Part shown: positions 28,958 to 37,207 of the stretch, piece after piece | How positions within the stretch are numbered: the stretch's first letter is position 1 | Layout: each line of letters opens with the position of its first letter | Assembly (NCBI GenBank): GCA_050186725.1 | Contig: JBFWYG010000004.1 | Location: 62,001-126,000 of the forward strand | Length of the DNA: 64,000 nt | Direction: 5' to 3' | Source of the DNA: JADJYF01 sp050186725 | GTDB lineage: Bacteria > Pseudomonadota > Gammaproteobacteria > Ga0077536 | The notes under the pieces: model-generated | Databases searched by the model: none | What the model saw: only the letters and a program-made list of their open reading frames with translations | What the model was told of the DNA's origin: nothing | Position numbers and translations under genes: made by a program

Positions 28958-29457
28958 TGTTCGAGTTCAAGCGCGTGCTGCGCCACCTGTGCACCGGCCG
29001 GGCTCAAGTTCGTCACGCGTTTCCCGCCGCGACGCTCGCGGCCATCGAAAACGCGATACGCGCGTGCGAAGCGACGCACGCCGGTCAGCTGCGTTTCGCG
29101 GTGGAAGGCGGCCTGGACGGCTGGCCACTGCTGCGCGGCCTGCAGCCTCGCGAACGCGCGCTCGAGGTCTTCGCCGAGCTCGGCGTGTGGGACACCGAGC
29201 ACAACAACGGCGTGCTGCTCTATCTCCTGCTGGCCGATCGCGACGTCGAGATAGTTGCCGACCGCGGCATCGGCGCGCGGGTGCCGCAGGCGGACTGGGA
29301 AGCGATCTGCCGACGCATGGAGAACGAATTCCGCGCCGGCCGCTTCGAGGCCGGCGCGCTGGCCGGCATCGCCGAGATCGGCCGGCTGCTGGCGCAGCAC
29401 TTCCCCGCGCGCGGCATCGCCCCGAACGAACTGAGCGACCGACCCGCGCTGCTGTAG
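28957..29457 (+). CDS. Second, compact TPM-domain protein
   Basis: This 166-residue protein starts with ATG overlapping the previous stop in TGATG; a GTG one codon earlier is an alternative. It contains a TPM domain without signal peptide or Gly tail: FPAATLAAIENAIRACEATHAGQLRFAVEGG, then LGVWDTEHNNGVLLYLLLADRDVEIVADRGIGARV and GRFEAGALAGIAEIGRLLAQHF. The tight overlap indicates cotranslation with the upstream TPM protein. LemA plus two TPM genes is a recurrent proteobacterial triplet. Confidence 0.88.
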   Translation: MFEFKRVLRHLCTGRAQVRHAFPAATLAAIENAIRACEATHAGQLRFAVEGGLDGWPLLRGLQPRERALEVFAELGVWDTEHNNGVLLYLLLADRDVEIVADRGIGARVPQADWEAICRRMENEFRAGRFEAGALAGIAEIGRLLAQHFPARGIAPNELSDRPALL

Positions 29458-29473
29458 CGCCTGAGAGTCGGCG

Positions 29474-30643
29474 TCAGTGGAACGCCATGACGGGCGCGCC
29501 CGTCTGCAACGCGAAGTTCGCCCAGGCCGGGTACACCGCCTCCACCGTGTTGCAGATGTGCGTGCCGGCGGTGCGCAGATCGCGCCAGTAGCGTTCGAGC
29601 GGCCGAGTGGTCCAGCAGGCGGCGGAGCCGGCGCGCGCGTACAGCTTGTCCATGGAGAACAGCACGCGCTGCACGGCACGCACCTGGTTGCGACGGAACT
29701 CGAGGCGCATGGCCTGCGTGACCCGGCCGCCGGCGACGATGTGCGCGGCGGTGTCGTGCAGCATGCTGTCGATGTGGGCGATGGCGGCGGCGAGATCGGC
29801 TTCCGCCTCGGCGAGCGCTTCCTGCTGGAAGGGATCGGTCTTGCCGACCACCATGCTGGCCGAGACGCGGGTCTTGAGGTACTCGCGATACTCGCTGAGC
29901 GCGCCCGCCGCGATACCGAGCGTGGCCGAGGCGATGGCCGCGGAGAAGATGCAGGCGAAGGACTGCTGGTAGAGCGCGAGTCCGGCGCGCGCCTCGCCGT
30001 AGGCGCCTTCGCACAGCGGAAAGTGCGCGACGGTGCGGTAGTCGGGCACGAAGGCCTCGCGCACCCGCACGTTCTTGCTGCCGGTGCCGGACAGGCCCAT
30101 CACGTGCCAGGAGTCGGGCACGATTTCGTAGTCGCCCCAGGGCAGGAAAAAATGCCGGTAGTGGGGCGGGTTGGCGATGCTGCCGTCGGCTTCCGGCACC
30201 AGGCCGCCGAGCACCACCCAGCGGCAGTGATCGGTGCCGGTGGAGTACTGCCATTCGCCGTTCAGCACGTAGCCGCCGTCCACCCGGCGGGCCAACCCGC
30301 TCGGCGCATAGGGCGAAGCCACCCAGGTGTCGGGATCGCGGCCGTAGACCTCGTCCTGCAGGCGGCGGTCGACCAGCGCCATCTCCCAGGGATGCACGCC
30401 CACCACGCCCGCGACCCAGCCGGCCGAAGGGTTGTACTGCGCGACCGCGCGCACCCAGCGCGCGAACGCGGTGGCAGGCAGGGCGTAGCCCTGGCTGTCC
30501 TCGGCCTGCAGGAGCCGCATGCCGCGCGATTCGCGCAGGATGCGCACCGTCTCGGCGGTCAGCATGCCGGCTTCGTCGCAGTGGGCGTGCTCGGCCTTGA
30601 GCGCGGCGGCGGCGGCGTGGATGTGCGCTTCCGTGGCGTGCAT
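29474..30643 (-). CDS. HsaA-like flavin-dependent monooxygenase (acyl-CoA dehydrogenase fold)
   Basis: This 389-residue protein resembles the oxygenase component of two-component flavin monooxygenases such as HsaA, which hydroxylates 3-HSA in steroid degradation. The acyl-CoA-dehydrogenase fold is recognisable in YNPSAGWVAGVVGVHPW, LNGEWQYSTGTDHCRWVVLG, WHVMGLSGTGSKNVRV and the helical C-terminal half. No flavin reductase (HsaB type) gene is adjacent. It is the last gene of a run with an HsaD-like hydrolase (10 bases upstream) and an HsaC-like dioxygenase, which is the steroid A/B-ring meta-cleavage set. The true substrate could be another phenol. Confidence 0.8.
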   Translation of the reverse strand: MHATEAHIHAAAAALKAEHAHCDEAGMLTAETVRILRESRGMRLLQAEDSQGYALPATAFARWVRAVAQYNPSAGWVAGVVGVHPWEMALVDRRLQDEVYGRDPDTWVASPYAPSGLARRVDGGYVLNGEWQYSTGTDHCRWVVLGGLVPEADGSIANPPHYRHFFLPWGDYEIVPDSWHVMGLSGTGSKNVRVREAFVPDYRTVAHFPLCEGAYGEARAGLALYQQSFACIFSAAIASATLGIAAGALSEYREYLKTRVSASMVVGKTDPFQQEALAEAEADLAAAIAHIDSMLHDTAAHIVAGGRVTQAMRLEFRRNQVRAVQRVLFSMDKLYARAGSAACWTTRPLERYWRDLRTAGTHICNTVEAVYPAWANFALQTGAPVMAFH

Positions 30644-30653
30644 GGCGGCGTCC

Positions 30654-31496
30654 TCAGTGATGCTTCACGAAGTCGATCACAAGCCGGTTGAACTCGGCAA
30701 CATGTTCGATCATCGCCCAGTGTCCGCAGCGGTTCATGAGCACCAGGCGCGAATCGGGAATGGCGGACACGAGCTGCAGCGAATGCTCGTAGTGCACCAC
30801 GCGATCGTCGCGACCGTGGATGAGCAGCGTCGGCACCCTGACCTGCATGAGATCCTCCAGCGCCGCCATCTTCGGCACCGGCCAGCCCTTGGGCAGGCCG
30901 GCGAGGAAGTTGGCGAGATGCGCGGGCGTGGCATTGGCTGCCTCGGAGCGCTTGGCGCACAGTTCGTCGGTGACGAAGGCCTTGTCGAAGCACATGACCT
31001 CCACCAGCTTGCGCATGGTGGCCGGCGTCGGGTTGCGATAGCCCTCGATCAGGATCTTGATGCCCTCGCTCGGCCCGTCACCGGCGCCGAACAGGCGCGG
31101 CAGGCGATTGGCCGGCGCGCCCATGGTGATCAGATGGCTCATGCGCGTGGGATGTTCGACCGCGGTGCGCAGCACCGTGCAGCCGCCCATGGAGTTGCCG
31201 ATCATCGCGGCCTTCTCGATCCCGAGCGTGTCCATGAACTCGATCAGCGCCGCAACGTGATCGAGCTTGTCCACCGGGCAGGGATCGGACCCGCCCCAGC
31301 CGGGCATGTCGACCGCGAGCACGCGAAAGTGGCGCCCGAGTTCCTCCAGGTTGCCGGAGAAATTGCTCCAGCCCGAGGCGCCCACGCCCGAACCGTGCAG
31401 CATGATGACCGGGTCGCCGCTGCCGACCTCGTGGTAGTGGAGATTCCAGTTCGCCGTCCTGACGCGCCGGCTGCTGTCCTGCTGGGAAACGCTCAT
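30654..31496 (-). CDS. HsaD/BphD-like meta-cleavage-product hydrolase
   Basis: This 280-residue alpha/beta hydrolase has the features of C-C bond hydrolases acting on extradiol ring-cleavage products. The oxyanion region is HGSGVGASGWSNF (residues 34-46) and the nucleophile is Ser102 in MIGNSMGGC. The acid is Asp in LIHGRDDRVV and the base is His in RCGHWAMIEH. It would split a 2-hydroxy-6-oxo-dienoate into a hydroxydienoate and a carboxylic acid. It lies between the HsaA-like and extradiol dioxygenase genes on one strand, so monooxygenase, ring-cleavage enzyme and hydrolase appear cotranscribed. Confidence 0.87.
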   Translation of the reverse strand: MSVSQQDSSRRVRTANWNLHYHEVGSGDPVIMLHGSGVGASGWSNFSGNLEELGRHFRVLAVDMPGWGGSDPCPVDKLDHVAALIEFMDTLGIEKAAMIGNSMGGCTVLRTAVEHPTRMSHLITMGAPANRLPRLFGAGDGPSEGIKILIEGYRNPTPATMRKLVEVMCFDKAFVTDELCAKRSEAANATPAHLANFLAGLPKGWPVPKMAALEDLMQVRVPTLLIHGRDDRVVHYEHSLQLVSAIPDSRLVLMNRCGHWAMIEHVAEFNRLVIDFVKHH

Positions 31497-31537
31497 GCGA
31501 GATACTCCTAGACGCGCGCCAGGGCGCGCTGTGATGG

Positions 31538-32434
31538 TCAGGCTGCCGACTTGGCCGCGGCGGGCGGTCGATGCCCCCAGGTGCTCAGGCAGTCGTAGGT
31601 CACGACTTCCCAGCGCGCGTCGTCGTCGATCAGCCGGCCGCCCGCGCCGAACTCCAGGCAGAAGCCCGAGGGCGTGACGGCATAGAAGGAAAACATGCGA
31701 TCGTTCGGGTGCGCGCCCAGCGACAGCGCGAGCGGCACGCCGGCATCCTGCACGCGATCATGCGCCTGGCCGACGTCGACGCTGTCCGCCACTTCGATCA
31801 TGAAATGGTGGATGCGCTTCGGCGATGGCAGCGCGGCGAAGGCCAGCGTGTGGTGGCGTGGATTGCAGTGGGTGAAGACCGCGTCGACCACCATGCCGGG
31901 CGCGACTTCCTGGCGGATGTAGTCGCTGATGCGAAAGCCGATGGACTGGTAGAAGCCGAGCAGCGCGGCGCGGTCCTGCGTGGGCAGGAACGCGTGGCCG
32001 GCGCCGCCGGCATCGGTCACGAAGCGCGAGCGCAGGTGTGGCGACGAAAACGGCGCGGCGTCACGCGCGAGGCCGACGTAGAGTTCGACGCGGTTGCCCG
32101 CCGGGTCATGGGTCACCACCATGCGCTCGACGCGCCGGCGGGCGGCGAGCGCGGCGTCGCCCTCGATCACCGCGTGGCCCGCGGCGCCAAGGGCGGCGCA
32201 GAGTTCGTCCAGCGAAGCCGCGCTGCCGCAGTCGAAACCGATGAAGGCGAGATCGTCGGCCGGCCCGTGTTCGAGCAGCATGCGATGCACGCGGTCGTCG
32301 AGACGCAGAGCAAGGCTCTGCCCCGGCTCACGCGCGCCGGGCACGAGCCCCAGCAGGTCCACCGCGAAGCGTTCCCAGGCCGCGAGGTCCGACACCTCGA
32401 AGCCGATGTATCCCAGTTCCGTGACCTGTCCCAT
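31538..32434 (-). CDS. HsaC/BphC-like extradiol ring-cleavage dioxygenase
   Basis: This 298-residue two-domain VOC-fold enzyme is of the type I extradiol class. Iron ligands expected by family are His in GGAGHAFLP (about residue 145), His in RIHHFMIEV (about residue 210) and Glu in FCLEFGAGG (about residue 260). The acid-base His is in PRHHTLAF. All are present. It would open a catechol ring meta to the hydroxyls using Fe(II) and O2. It is first of the three-gene minus-strand cluster. The ring system could be a secosteroid catechol or another bicyclic catechol. Confidence 0.88.
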   Translation of the reverse strand: MGQVTELGYIGFEVSDLAAWERFAVDLLGLVPGAREPGQSLALRLDDRVHRMLLEHGPADDLAFIGFDCGSAASLDELCAALGAAGHAVIEGDAALAARRRVERMVVTHDPAGNRVELYVGLARDAAPFSSPHLRSRFVTDAGGAGHAFLPTQDRAALLGFYQSIGFRISDYIRQEVAPGMVVDAVFTHCNPRHHTLAFAALPSPKRIHHFMIEVADSVDVGQAHDRVQDAGVPLALSLGAHPNDRMFSFYAVTPSGFCLEFGAGGRLIDDDARWEVVTYDCLSTWGHRPPAAAKSAA

Positions 32435-32666
32435 GTTCGACCTCCCCTCGACTGCGCCCGGTCAGGGCGTCGGGCAAGATAGCCCAGGGCGCGCCGCCAA
32501 CCAACCGCCGAGGGTGGCAATCCGCGCGCGCTTGATCACGATCATGCGGCGGCCGCGACGACAGCCTCCCGGCCTTGCAGTACCATGCCGGCCCCGGCGA
32601 CGGGCGTGCGATGGCTGGCCCGGCGGCGCGCGCTCCGCGCGTATCAGGCTCGAGCGACCGCGCACC

Positions 32667-33530
32667 ATGGCTCCCCGTCATCTCGCCCTCATGATTTTCA
32701 TCTGCGTGATCTGGGGCTACAACTTCGTCGCCGCCAAGGTCGGCGTGCGCGAACTGCCACCGCTCCTGTTCACCGGCCTGCGCTTCTCGATCATCGCCGT
32801 GGTGCTGCTGCCGTTCCTGAAGCCGGCGCCCGGCCGCATGCGCGACGTCTTCATCATCGCGATGTTCAACGGCGCGGTGCATTTCGGCCTGATGTTCATC
32901 GGCATCGCGCTCGCCGCGGCCTCGGTGGTGGCAGTGGTCGCGCAGCTGAACGTGCCCTTCGCCACGCTCCTGTCCATCGTGCTGCTCGGCGAAGTGGTGC
33001 GCCTGCGCCGCTGGGTGGGCATCGCGCTCACCATCCTCGGCGTGACCATCGTGAGTTTCGACCCGCACGTGTTCGACGAGCTGACCGGGGTCCTGTTCGC
33101 GGCCGGCGCGGCGCTGTCGGGCGCCATCGCCTCGGTGCGCATGCGAAGTCTCACCGGCGTCGGCATGTTCCAGCTGCAGGCCTGGACCGCGATCATCACC
33201 GCGCCGCTGCTGCTCGCCGCCAGCGCGCTGTTCGAGCACGACCAGTGGCAGCACATCCAGACCGCGGCGCCCATCACCTGGGCGGCGCTGCTCTTCACCA
33301 CCATCGGCGCGAGCCTCATCGGCCACAACGCCTACTACTACCTGCTGCAGCGCTACGAAGTCTCGCTGGTCGCGCCGCTGTCGCTCATCTCGCCTATCTT
33401 GGGCGTCGTATTCGGCATCAGCATGCTGGGCGAACCCTTGAGCGTCCGCATCCTGCTCGGCGCACTGATTGCCTTTGGCGGCGTTGCGGTGCTGGCGCTG
33501 CCGGGCAGGCGCCCGCGCAAGGCGCTGTGA
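32667..33530 (+). CDS. EamA/DMT-superfamily transporter
   Basis: This 287-residue membrane protein is made of two EamA repeats of about five hydrophobic helices each. The first begins MIFICVIWGYNFVAAKVGVREL and the second near FQLQAWTAIITAPLLLAA. The pattern LVAPLSLISPILGVVFGISMLGEPL at the end of the second repeat is typical of drug/metabolite exporters (YdcZ/RhaT type). The start at 32667 places the first helix at the N-terminus. The substrate is unknown. It is divergent from the extradiol dioxygenase gene. Confidence 0.9.
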   Translation: MAPRHLALMIFICVIWGYNFVAAKVGVRELPPLLFTGLRFSIIAVVLLPFLKPAPGRMRDVFIIAMFNGAVHFGLMFIGIALAAASVVAVVAQLNVPFATLLSIVLLGEVVRLRRWVGIALTILGVTIVSFDPHVFDELTGVLFAAGAALSGAIASVRMRSLTGVGMFQLQAWTAIITAPLLLAASALFEHDQWQHIQTAAPITWAALLFTTIGASLIGHNAYYYLLQRYEVSLVAPLSLISPILGVVFGISMLGEPLSVRILLGALIAFGGVAVLALPGRRPRKAL

Positions 33531-33556
33531 ACCGGGATCGCGCCTGACATGCCGTG

Positions 33557-33700
33557 CATGGCCGATTGAAATCGGCCCTACAACGGCGCTGCGTTGTAGG
33601 GCGGGTTTCAACCCGCCATTCCCTGTAGGTCGGGTTTCAAGCCGACATTCCACGGCTATCGGCGCGCCGGCGCGAATGTCGGGCTGAAGCCCGACCTACA
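33557..33700. repeat. Four-unit cluster of the 26-bp palindromic repeat
   Basis: Units at 33557-33582 (minus), 33595-33620 (plus), 33624-33650 (plus) and 33674-33700 (minus). Each begins TGTAGG when read in its own direction. Each then forms a hairpin such as GCGGGTTTCAACCCGC, with compensating changes that keep the stem paired (GGCCGATT/AATCGGCC; GTCGGGCT/AGCCCGAC). The last two units form an inverted pair separated by 23 bases, the same arrangement as at 50247 and 59594. They fill the space between the EamA and LLM genes and could act as a bidirectional transcription terminator. Confidence 0.9.
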
Positions 33701-33726
33701 ATGCCAGGAAAGCGAGGAGCCCTCCC

Positions 33727-34797
33727 ATGGAACTCGGCATCTGCGTCGCGTCGAAGATCGACGATATCGACTACCTGGTACGGGCCGAGGCGCTCGGCTA
33801 CACCCACGCCTGGATTGCCGACAGCCACATGCTGTGGAGTGACCCTTACGCGGTGCTGGCGCTGGCGGCGACCCGCACCACGCGCCTGCGCTTGGGCACC
33901 GGCGTGGCGGTGGCCCCGACCCGCCCGGCGCCGGTCACCGCTGCCAGCATCGCCACCATCAATCGGCTCGCGCCAGGCCGCGTGTTCCTGGGCGTCGGCA
34001 CCGGCAACACCGCGATGCGCGTGATGGGCCACAAGCCCATGCCCATCGCCGAGTTCGACGCGTGGCTGACGACGGTGAAGCCGCTGCTGCGCGGCGCGGA
34101 GGCGGACTTCCAGTGGCGCGGCAAGACCCTGCCCATTCGCCACCTGATGCCCGACGCCGGCTTCGTCAACTTCGCCGATCCCATCCCGCTCTACGTGTCG
34201 GGCTTCGGGCCGCGCGCGCTGGGCCTCGTCGGCAAGCACGGCGACGGCGCGGTGCTGTCCATTCCACCCGACGCCAAGTACATGGCGGGCGTGTGGCGTC
34301 ATATCGAACGCGGCGCCGAGGCGGCCGGCCGTAGCATCGACAGGCAAACCTTCCGCGCCGCGACGCTCACCACGCTGGTGGTGCTGAACCCGGGAGAAGC
34401 GCCCGACTCGGCGCGGGTGCGTCGCCTGTGCGGCGCCTTCGCCATGGCGTCCTTGCACTACACCTACGATCGCTGGCGTCAGACCGGGCAGCCGCCCGGC
34501 CAGGCGGTCGCCGATCTGTGGCCCGACTTCTGCGCGCACATGGCGCGCTTCCCCGAAGAGCGCCGCCACCAGTTCGTGCATCGCGGCCACAACTGCTGGG
34601 TGGAGCCGGAGGAAGAGCGTTTCCTGACTCGCGAACTCATGACCTCGACCTGCATGATCGGCACCGCGAGCGAACTGGTCGACCGCCTCGGTGCACTGGC
34701 CGAGGCGGGCCTCGACGAAGTCACGCTGCTGCCGCCGCTCGAGCCGCGCTACGAAGTGATCGAGCAGGTGGCGAGCGAGGTGTTGTCGCGGCTGTGA
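33727..34797 (+). CDS. LLM-class (luciferase-like) flavin oxidoreductase
   Basis: This 356-residue TIM-barrel protein belongs to the bacterial luciferase-like monooxygenase/F420-dependent reductase superfamily. Family features are the MELGICVAS strand at the start, ALGYTHAWIADSHMLWSDPYAVLALAATRTTRLRLGTGVAV, and LAPGRVFLGVGTGNTAMRVMG near residue 90. A DPIPLYVSGFGPRALGLVGKHGDGAVL segment lies near residue 150. The cofactor (FMN or F420) cannot be decided. It starts just after the repeat cluster and ends 2 bases before the stop of the convergent AraC regulator. Catabolic neighbours suggest an oxidative role in the same pathway. Confidence 0.88.
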   Translation: MELGICVASKIDDIDYLVRAEALGYTHAWIADSHMLWSDPYAVLALAATRTTRLRLGTGVAVAPTRPAPVTAASIATINRLAPGRVFLGVGTGNTAMRVMGHKPMPIAEFDAWLTTVKPLLRGAEADFQWRGKTLPIRHLMPDAGFVNFADPIPLYVSGFGPRALGLVGKHGDGAVLSIPPDAKYMAGVWRHIERGAEAAGRSIDRQTFRAATLTTLVVLNPGEAPDSARVRRLCGAFAMASLHYTYDRWRQTGQPPGQAVADLWPDFCAHMARFPEERRHQFVHRGHNCWVEPEEERFLTRELMTSTCMIGTASELVDRLGALAEAGLDEVTLLPPLEPRYEVIEQVASEVLSRL

Positions 34798-34799
34798 GT

Positions 34800-35864
34800 T
34801 CAGTCCTCGTCGACGCCGAGCAGGCGGCGACGATACACCGCGGGCGTGCAGCCGGCGCGGCGCGTGAACGCGCGGGAGAAGGCCGCGGCGTCGTTGAAGC
34901 CCACGCTGCGCGCGACCGCTTCCAGCTTGAGCGTCGGGTTGGCCAGCAGGGCATCCGTCAGTTCCCACACGATGGCATCGCGCAGCGCGCGGAAGTGCGT
35001 GCCTTCGCGTGCCAGGCGCCGGTTTAGCGTCGCTTCGCTCATGGCGAGTTCACGCGCCACCGCCGCGCGATCGCCCAGGCGACCGGCGGTCAGCGCCGCG
35101 CGCAGCAGCGCACTCACCCTCGTCCTGCAGGACGCCTGGACGGCCCCGCGCGCGATTAGCGCCTCCGCCAGCTTCTCCATCTGCCGCGCGACCAGCGGGT
35201 TCGCAACTCGCGGCACCATGTCGAGCGCGTCGCGGTGAAACAGGAGGCGGTCTTCGGCCTGGTCAAAGTACACGGCACAGCGGAACGCCTCGATGTACTC
35301 GTCGATGCGGGCCGGCTCGGCGTGTCGAAAATGCACCTCGGTGAGTGGCAGGGTGTCGCCTGCCGCCCCGTACAGCACACGACTGGTGGCGAGCAGGCTG
35401 TAATCGAGCAGGTGCCGATCCTGAGCCAGCGCAGGACGATCGAAGGCGAAGCGCAGCGCGCAGGTATGCGGCCCGAGCTCGAGGCTGATGCCGAGCGCGT
35501 CGATCAGCAGGCGACTGAAGCGGCACACGTGATCGAACGCATCGCCCAGGCGGGCCGCCGACATGATGAGATGCACCAGCGCGCCGCGTGGCCGCACCTC
35601 GCGTGCCGCGTGCAGGCCCACCAGGGGATCGGCCAGGTCGCGCTCCGCGTCGCTGAACCAGGCGAGCGCGAGGGAGACCGGCACGCGCGCATCCTCGTCA
35701 TCGCCTGCGCGGGTTGTCCAGGCCGCGGGCATCTCGGCAATGTAGCCGAGCGCGGCCAGGGCGGCGCGTAGTTCGGCCATCTCCATCGGACCAAAGGTCG
35801 GCTCGCGGGCGCTCGCCGTTCCGGCCGCGGACGTCAATCGAGACGTTGTCACAATAAGCTGCAC
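34800..35864 (-). CDS. AraC-family transcriptional regulator
   Basis: From GTG 35864 the protein has 354 residues. The N-terminal ~200 residues are the arabinose-binding-type regulatory domain found in OruR/ArgR-like AraC proteins (ADPLVGLHAAREVRPRGALVHLIMSAARLGDAFDHVCRFSRL). The C-terminal ~90 residues carry two helix-turn-helices (AVARELAMSEATLNRRLAREGTHFRALRD and LEAVARSVGFNDAAAFSRAFTRRAGCTPAVYRR). The frame is open to 35963, but that start would overlap the divergent gene's start at 35945. GTG at 35852 and ATG at 35786 are other options. It probably controls the divergent HsaA-like gene or the LLM gene. Confidence 0.88.
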   Translation of the reverse strand: MQLIVTTSRLTSAAGTASAREPTFGPMEMAELRAALAALGYIAEMPAAWTTRAGDDEDARVPVSLALAWFSDAERDLADPLVGLHAAREVRPRGALVHLIMSAARLGDAFDHVCRFSRLLIDALGISLELGPHTCALRFAFDRPALAQDRHLLDYSLLATSRVLYGAAGDTLPLTEVHFRHAEPARIDEYIEAFRCAVYFDQAEDRLLFHRDALDMVPRVANPLVARQMEKLAEALIARGAVQASCRTRVSALLRAALTAGRLGDRAAVARELAMSEATLNRRLAREGTHFRALRDAIVWELTDALLANPTLKLEAVARSVGFNDAAAFSRAFTRRAGCTPAVYRRRLLGVDED

Positions 35865-35944
35865 CGTCGGGACAAGGAGGCGCGCGTGTCGCGGGGCTAT
35901 TGTCCGCAGCCAGCCCCAAACGCACCAGCCCAGGAGATCCCTCG

Positions 35945-37126
35945 ATGCCGTCCGCTGAAGCACTCGCGCCCGTCGCCGCCGCCCGACACATCGCCGGCCT
36001 TCTCGCCGCCACCACCGCGGACAGCGAAGCGGCGCGCCGCGTCGCGCCCGCCGCGGTCGAACTGCTGCGCGAGGCCGGGCTCTCCCGCCTCTTGAAGCCG
36101 CGCGCCCGCGGCGGCGCGGAACTGCCGCTGCGCGCGCAGATCCAGAGTTGCATCGAAACCGCGCGCGGCGACGCCGCGGCCAGCTGGCTCATGATGGTCT
36201 GCGGCGCCCACGATTTCGTGCTGGGAGGTTTCTCCGACGCCTGTCTGGACGAAGTCTTCGCCAGCGGTCCGGATACGCTCATCGCCGGCACCCTCGCCCC
36301 TCAGGGCAAGGTCACGCGCGCGCCGGGCGGCTGGCGGCTCGAGGGGCGCTGGCAATTCTGCAGCGGTGTCGATCACTCACCTTGGCTGATGTTTGGCGCG
36401 CTGCAGGCCGACGCCGCCGAGGACGCGGAGCCCTGGGGCGCGGTGCACCTCATGGTGCCGAAAGCGGAAGTCGAGGTGATCGACACCTGGCACGTGCTCG
36501 GGATGCGCGGCACGGGCTCGAAGGACGTTGCCGCCCACGGCGTGTTCGTGCCGCTGCATCGCAGCGTGGCGACGCCGGCGCTCTTCACCGGCACGAGTCC
36601 TCATGCGCGAGGCGCGCTGTATCACCTGCCGGTGCTGCCGAGCCTTGCCTGCATGGGCGCGGGCTCGGTGTATGGCATGGCCGAGCGCGCCTACGACGAC
36701 TATGTCGCGCGCACCCGGGTGCGCGGCGACGTGCTGATCGGCGGCGGCAAGGCACACCATACCGGTTTGCAGCGCCGGGTCGCGGAGGCACGCCTGGAAC
36801 TCGACTCGGCGCGTCGTCTGCTCGACGCGATCTGCGATCGCTGGGACGAACTGCAAGCGCTGGACAATCCTCCTGTAGCGCCGGCGCTACGGGTACGGAT
36901 CAGGCTCGATGCTGCCTACGTGGTGGAACTGTGTCGCCGCGCGGTGGATCGCATGTTCGCCGTGTCCGGCGCCCACGCCGTGTACGACGACAGCGGCCTG
37001 CAACGTGCGCATCGAGACATCCACACCGCGAGCCATCACGCGATATTCGACTTCGACATGAGCACCGAGTTCGTCGGGCGAACGATCCTGGGTGTGGACC
37101 TTGGGCCCGAGCACGCGATCTCGTGA
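35945..37126 (+). CDS. HsaA-like flavin monooxygenase/acyl-CoA dehydrogenase-fold protein
   Basis: This 393-residue protein resembles the one at 29474 and shares the same fold and key segments: ARGDAAASWLMMVCGAHDF, LEGRWQFCSGVDHSPWLMFG, TWHVLGMRGTGSKDVAAHGVFVP, and a helical C-terminus with DDSGLQRAHRDIHTASHHAIFD. It is therefore likely an oxygenase component using reduced flavin from a separate reductase, rather than a true acyl-CoA dehydrogenase. It is divergent from the AraC regulator (about 80 bases). A 16-base perfect palindrome lies in frame at 36875-36890. The substrate is unknown. Confidence 0.78.
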   Translation: MPSAEALAPVAAARHIAGLLAATTADSEAARRVAPAAVELLREAGLSRLLKPRARGGAELPLRAQIQSCIETARGDAAASWLMMVCGAHDFVLGGFSDACLDEVFASGPDTLIAGTLAPQGKVTRAPGGWRLEGRWQFCSGVDHSPWLMFGALQADAAEDAEPWGAVHLMVPKAEVEVIDTWHVLGMRGTGSKDVAAHGVFVPLHRSVATPALFTGTSPHARGALYHLPVLPSLACMGAGSVYGMAERAYDDYVARTRVRGDVLIGGGKAHHTGLQRRVAEARLELDSARRLLDAICDRWDELQALDNPPVAPALRVRIRLDAAYVVELCRRAVDRMFAVSGAHAVYDDSGLQRAHRDIHTASHHAIFDFDMSTEFVGRTILGVDLGPEHAIS

Positions 37127-37207
37127 TGGCGGCGCCCCTGTGGGCGGCCTGCGCGGAAGAGACAGGAAGTGACCCGGGCGCCGCACAGGCGCCCGGGTCT
37201 CAGCGAA

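Noticed and set aside
33557..33700. CRISPR-like array of short repeats
   Set aside because: Units are palindromic, in both orientations, not evenly spaced as direct repeats, and have no unique spacers of constant length. They belong to a dispersed intergenic repeat.
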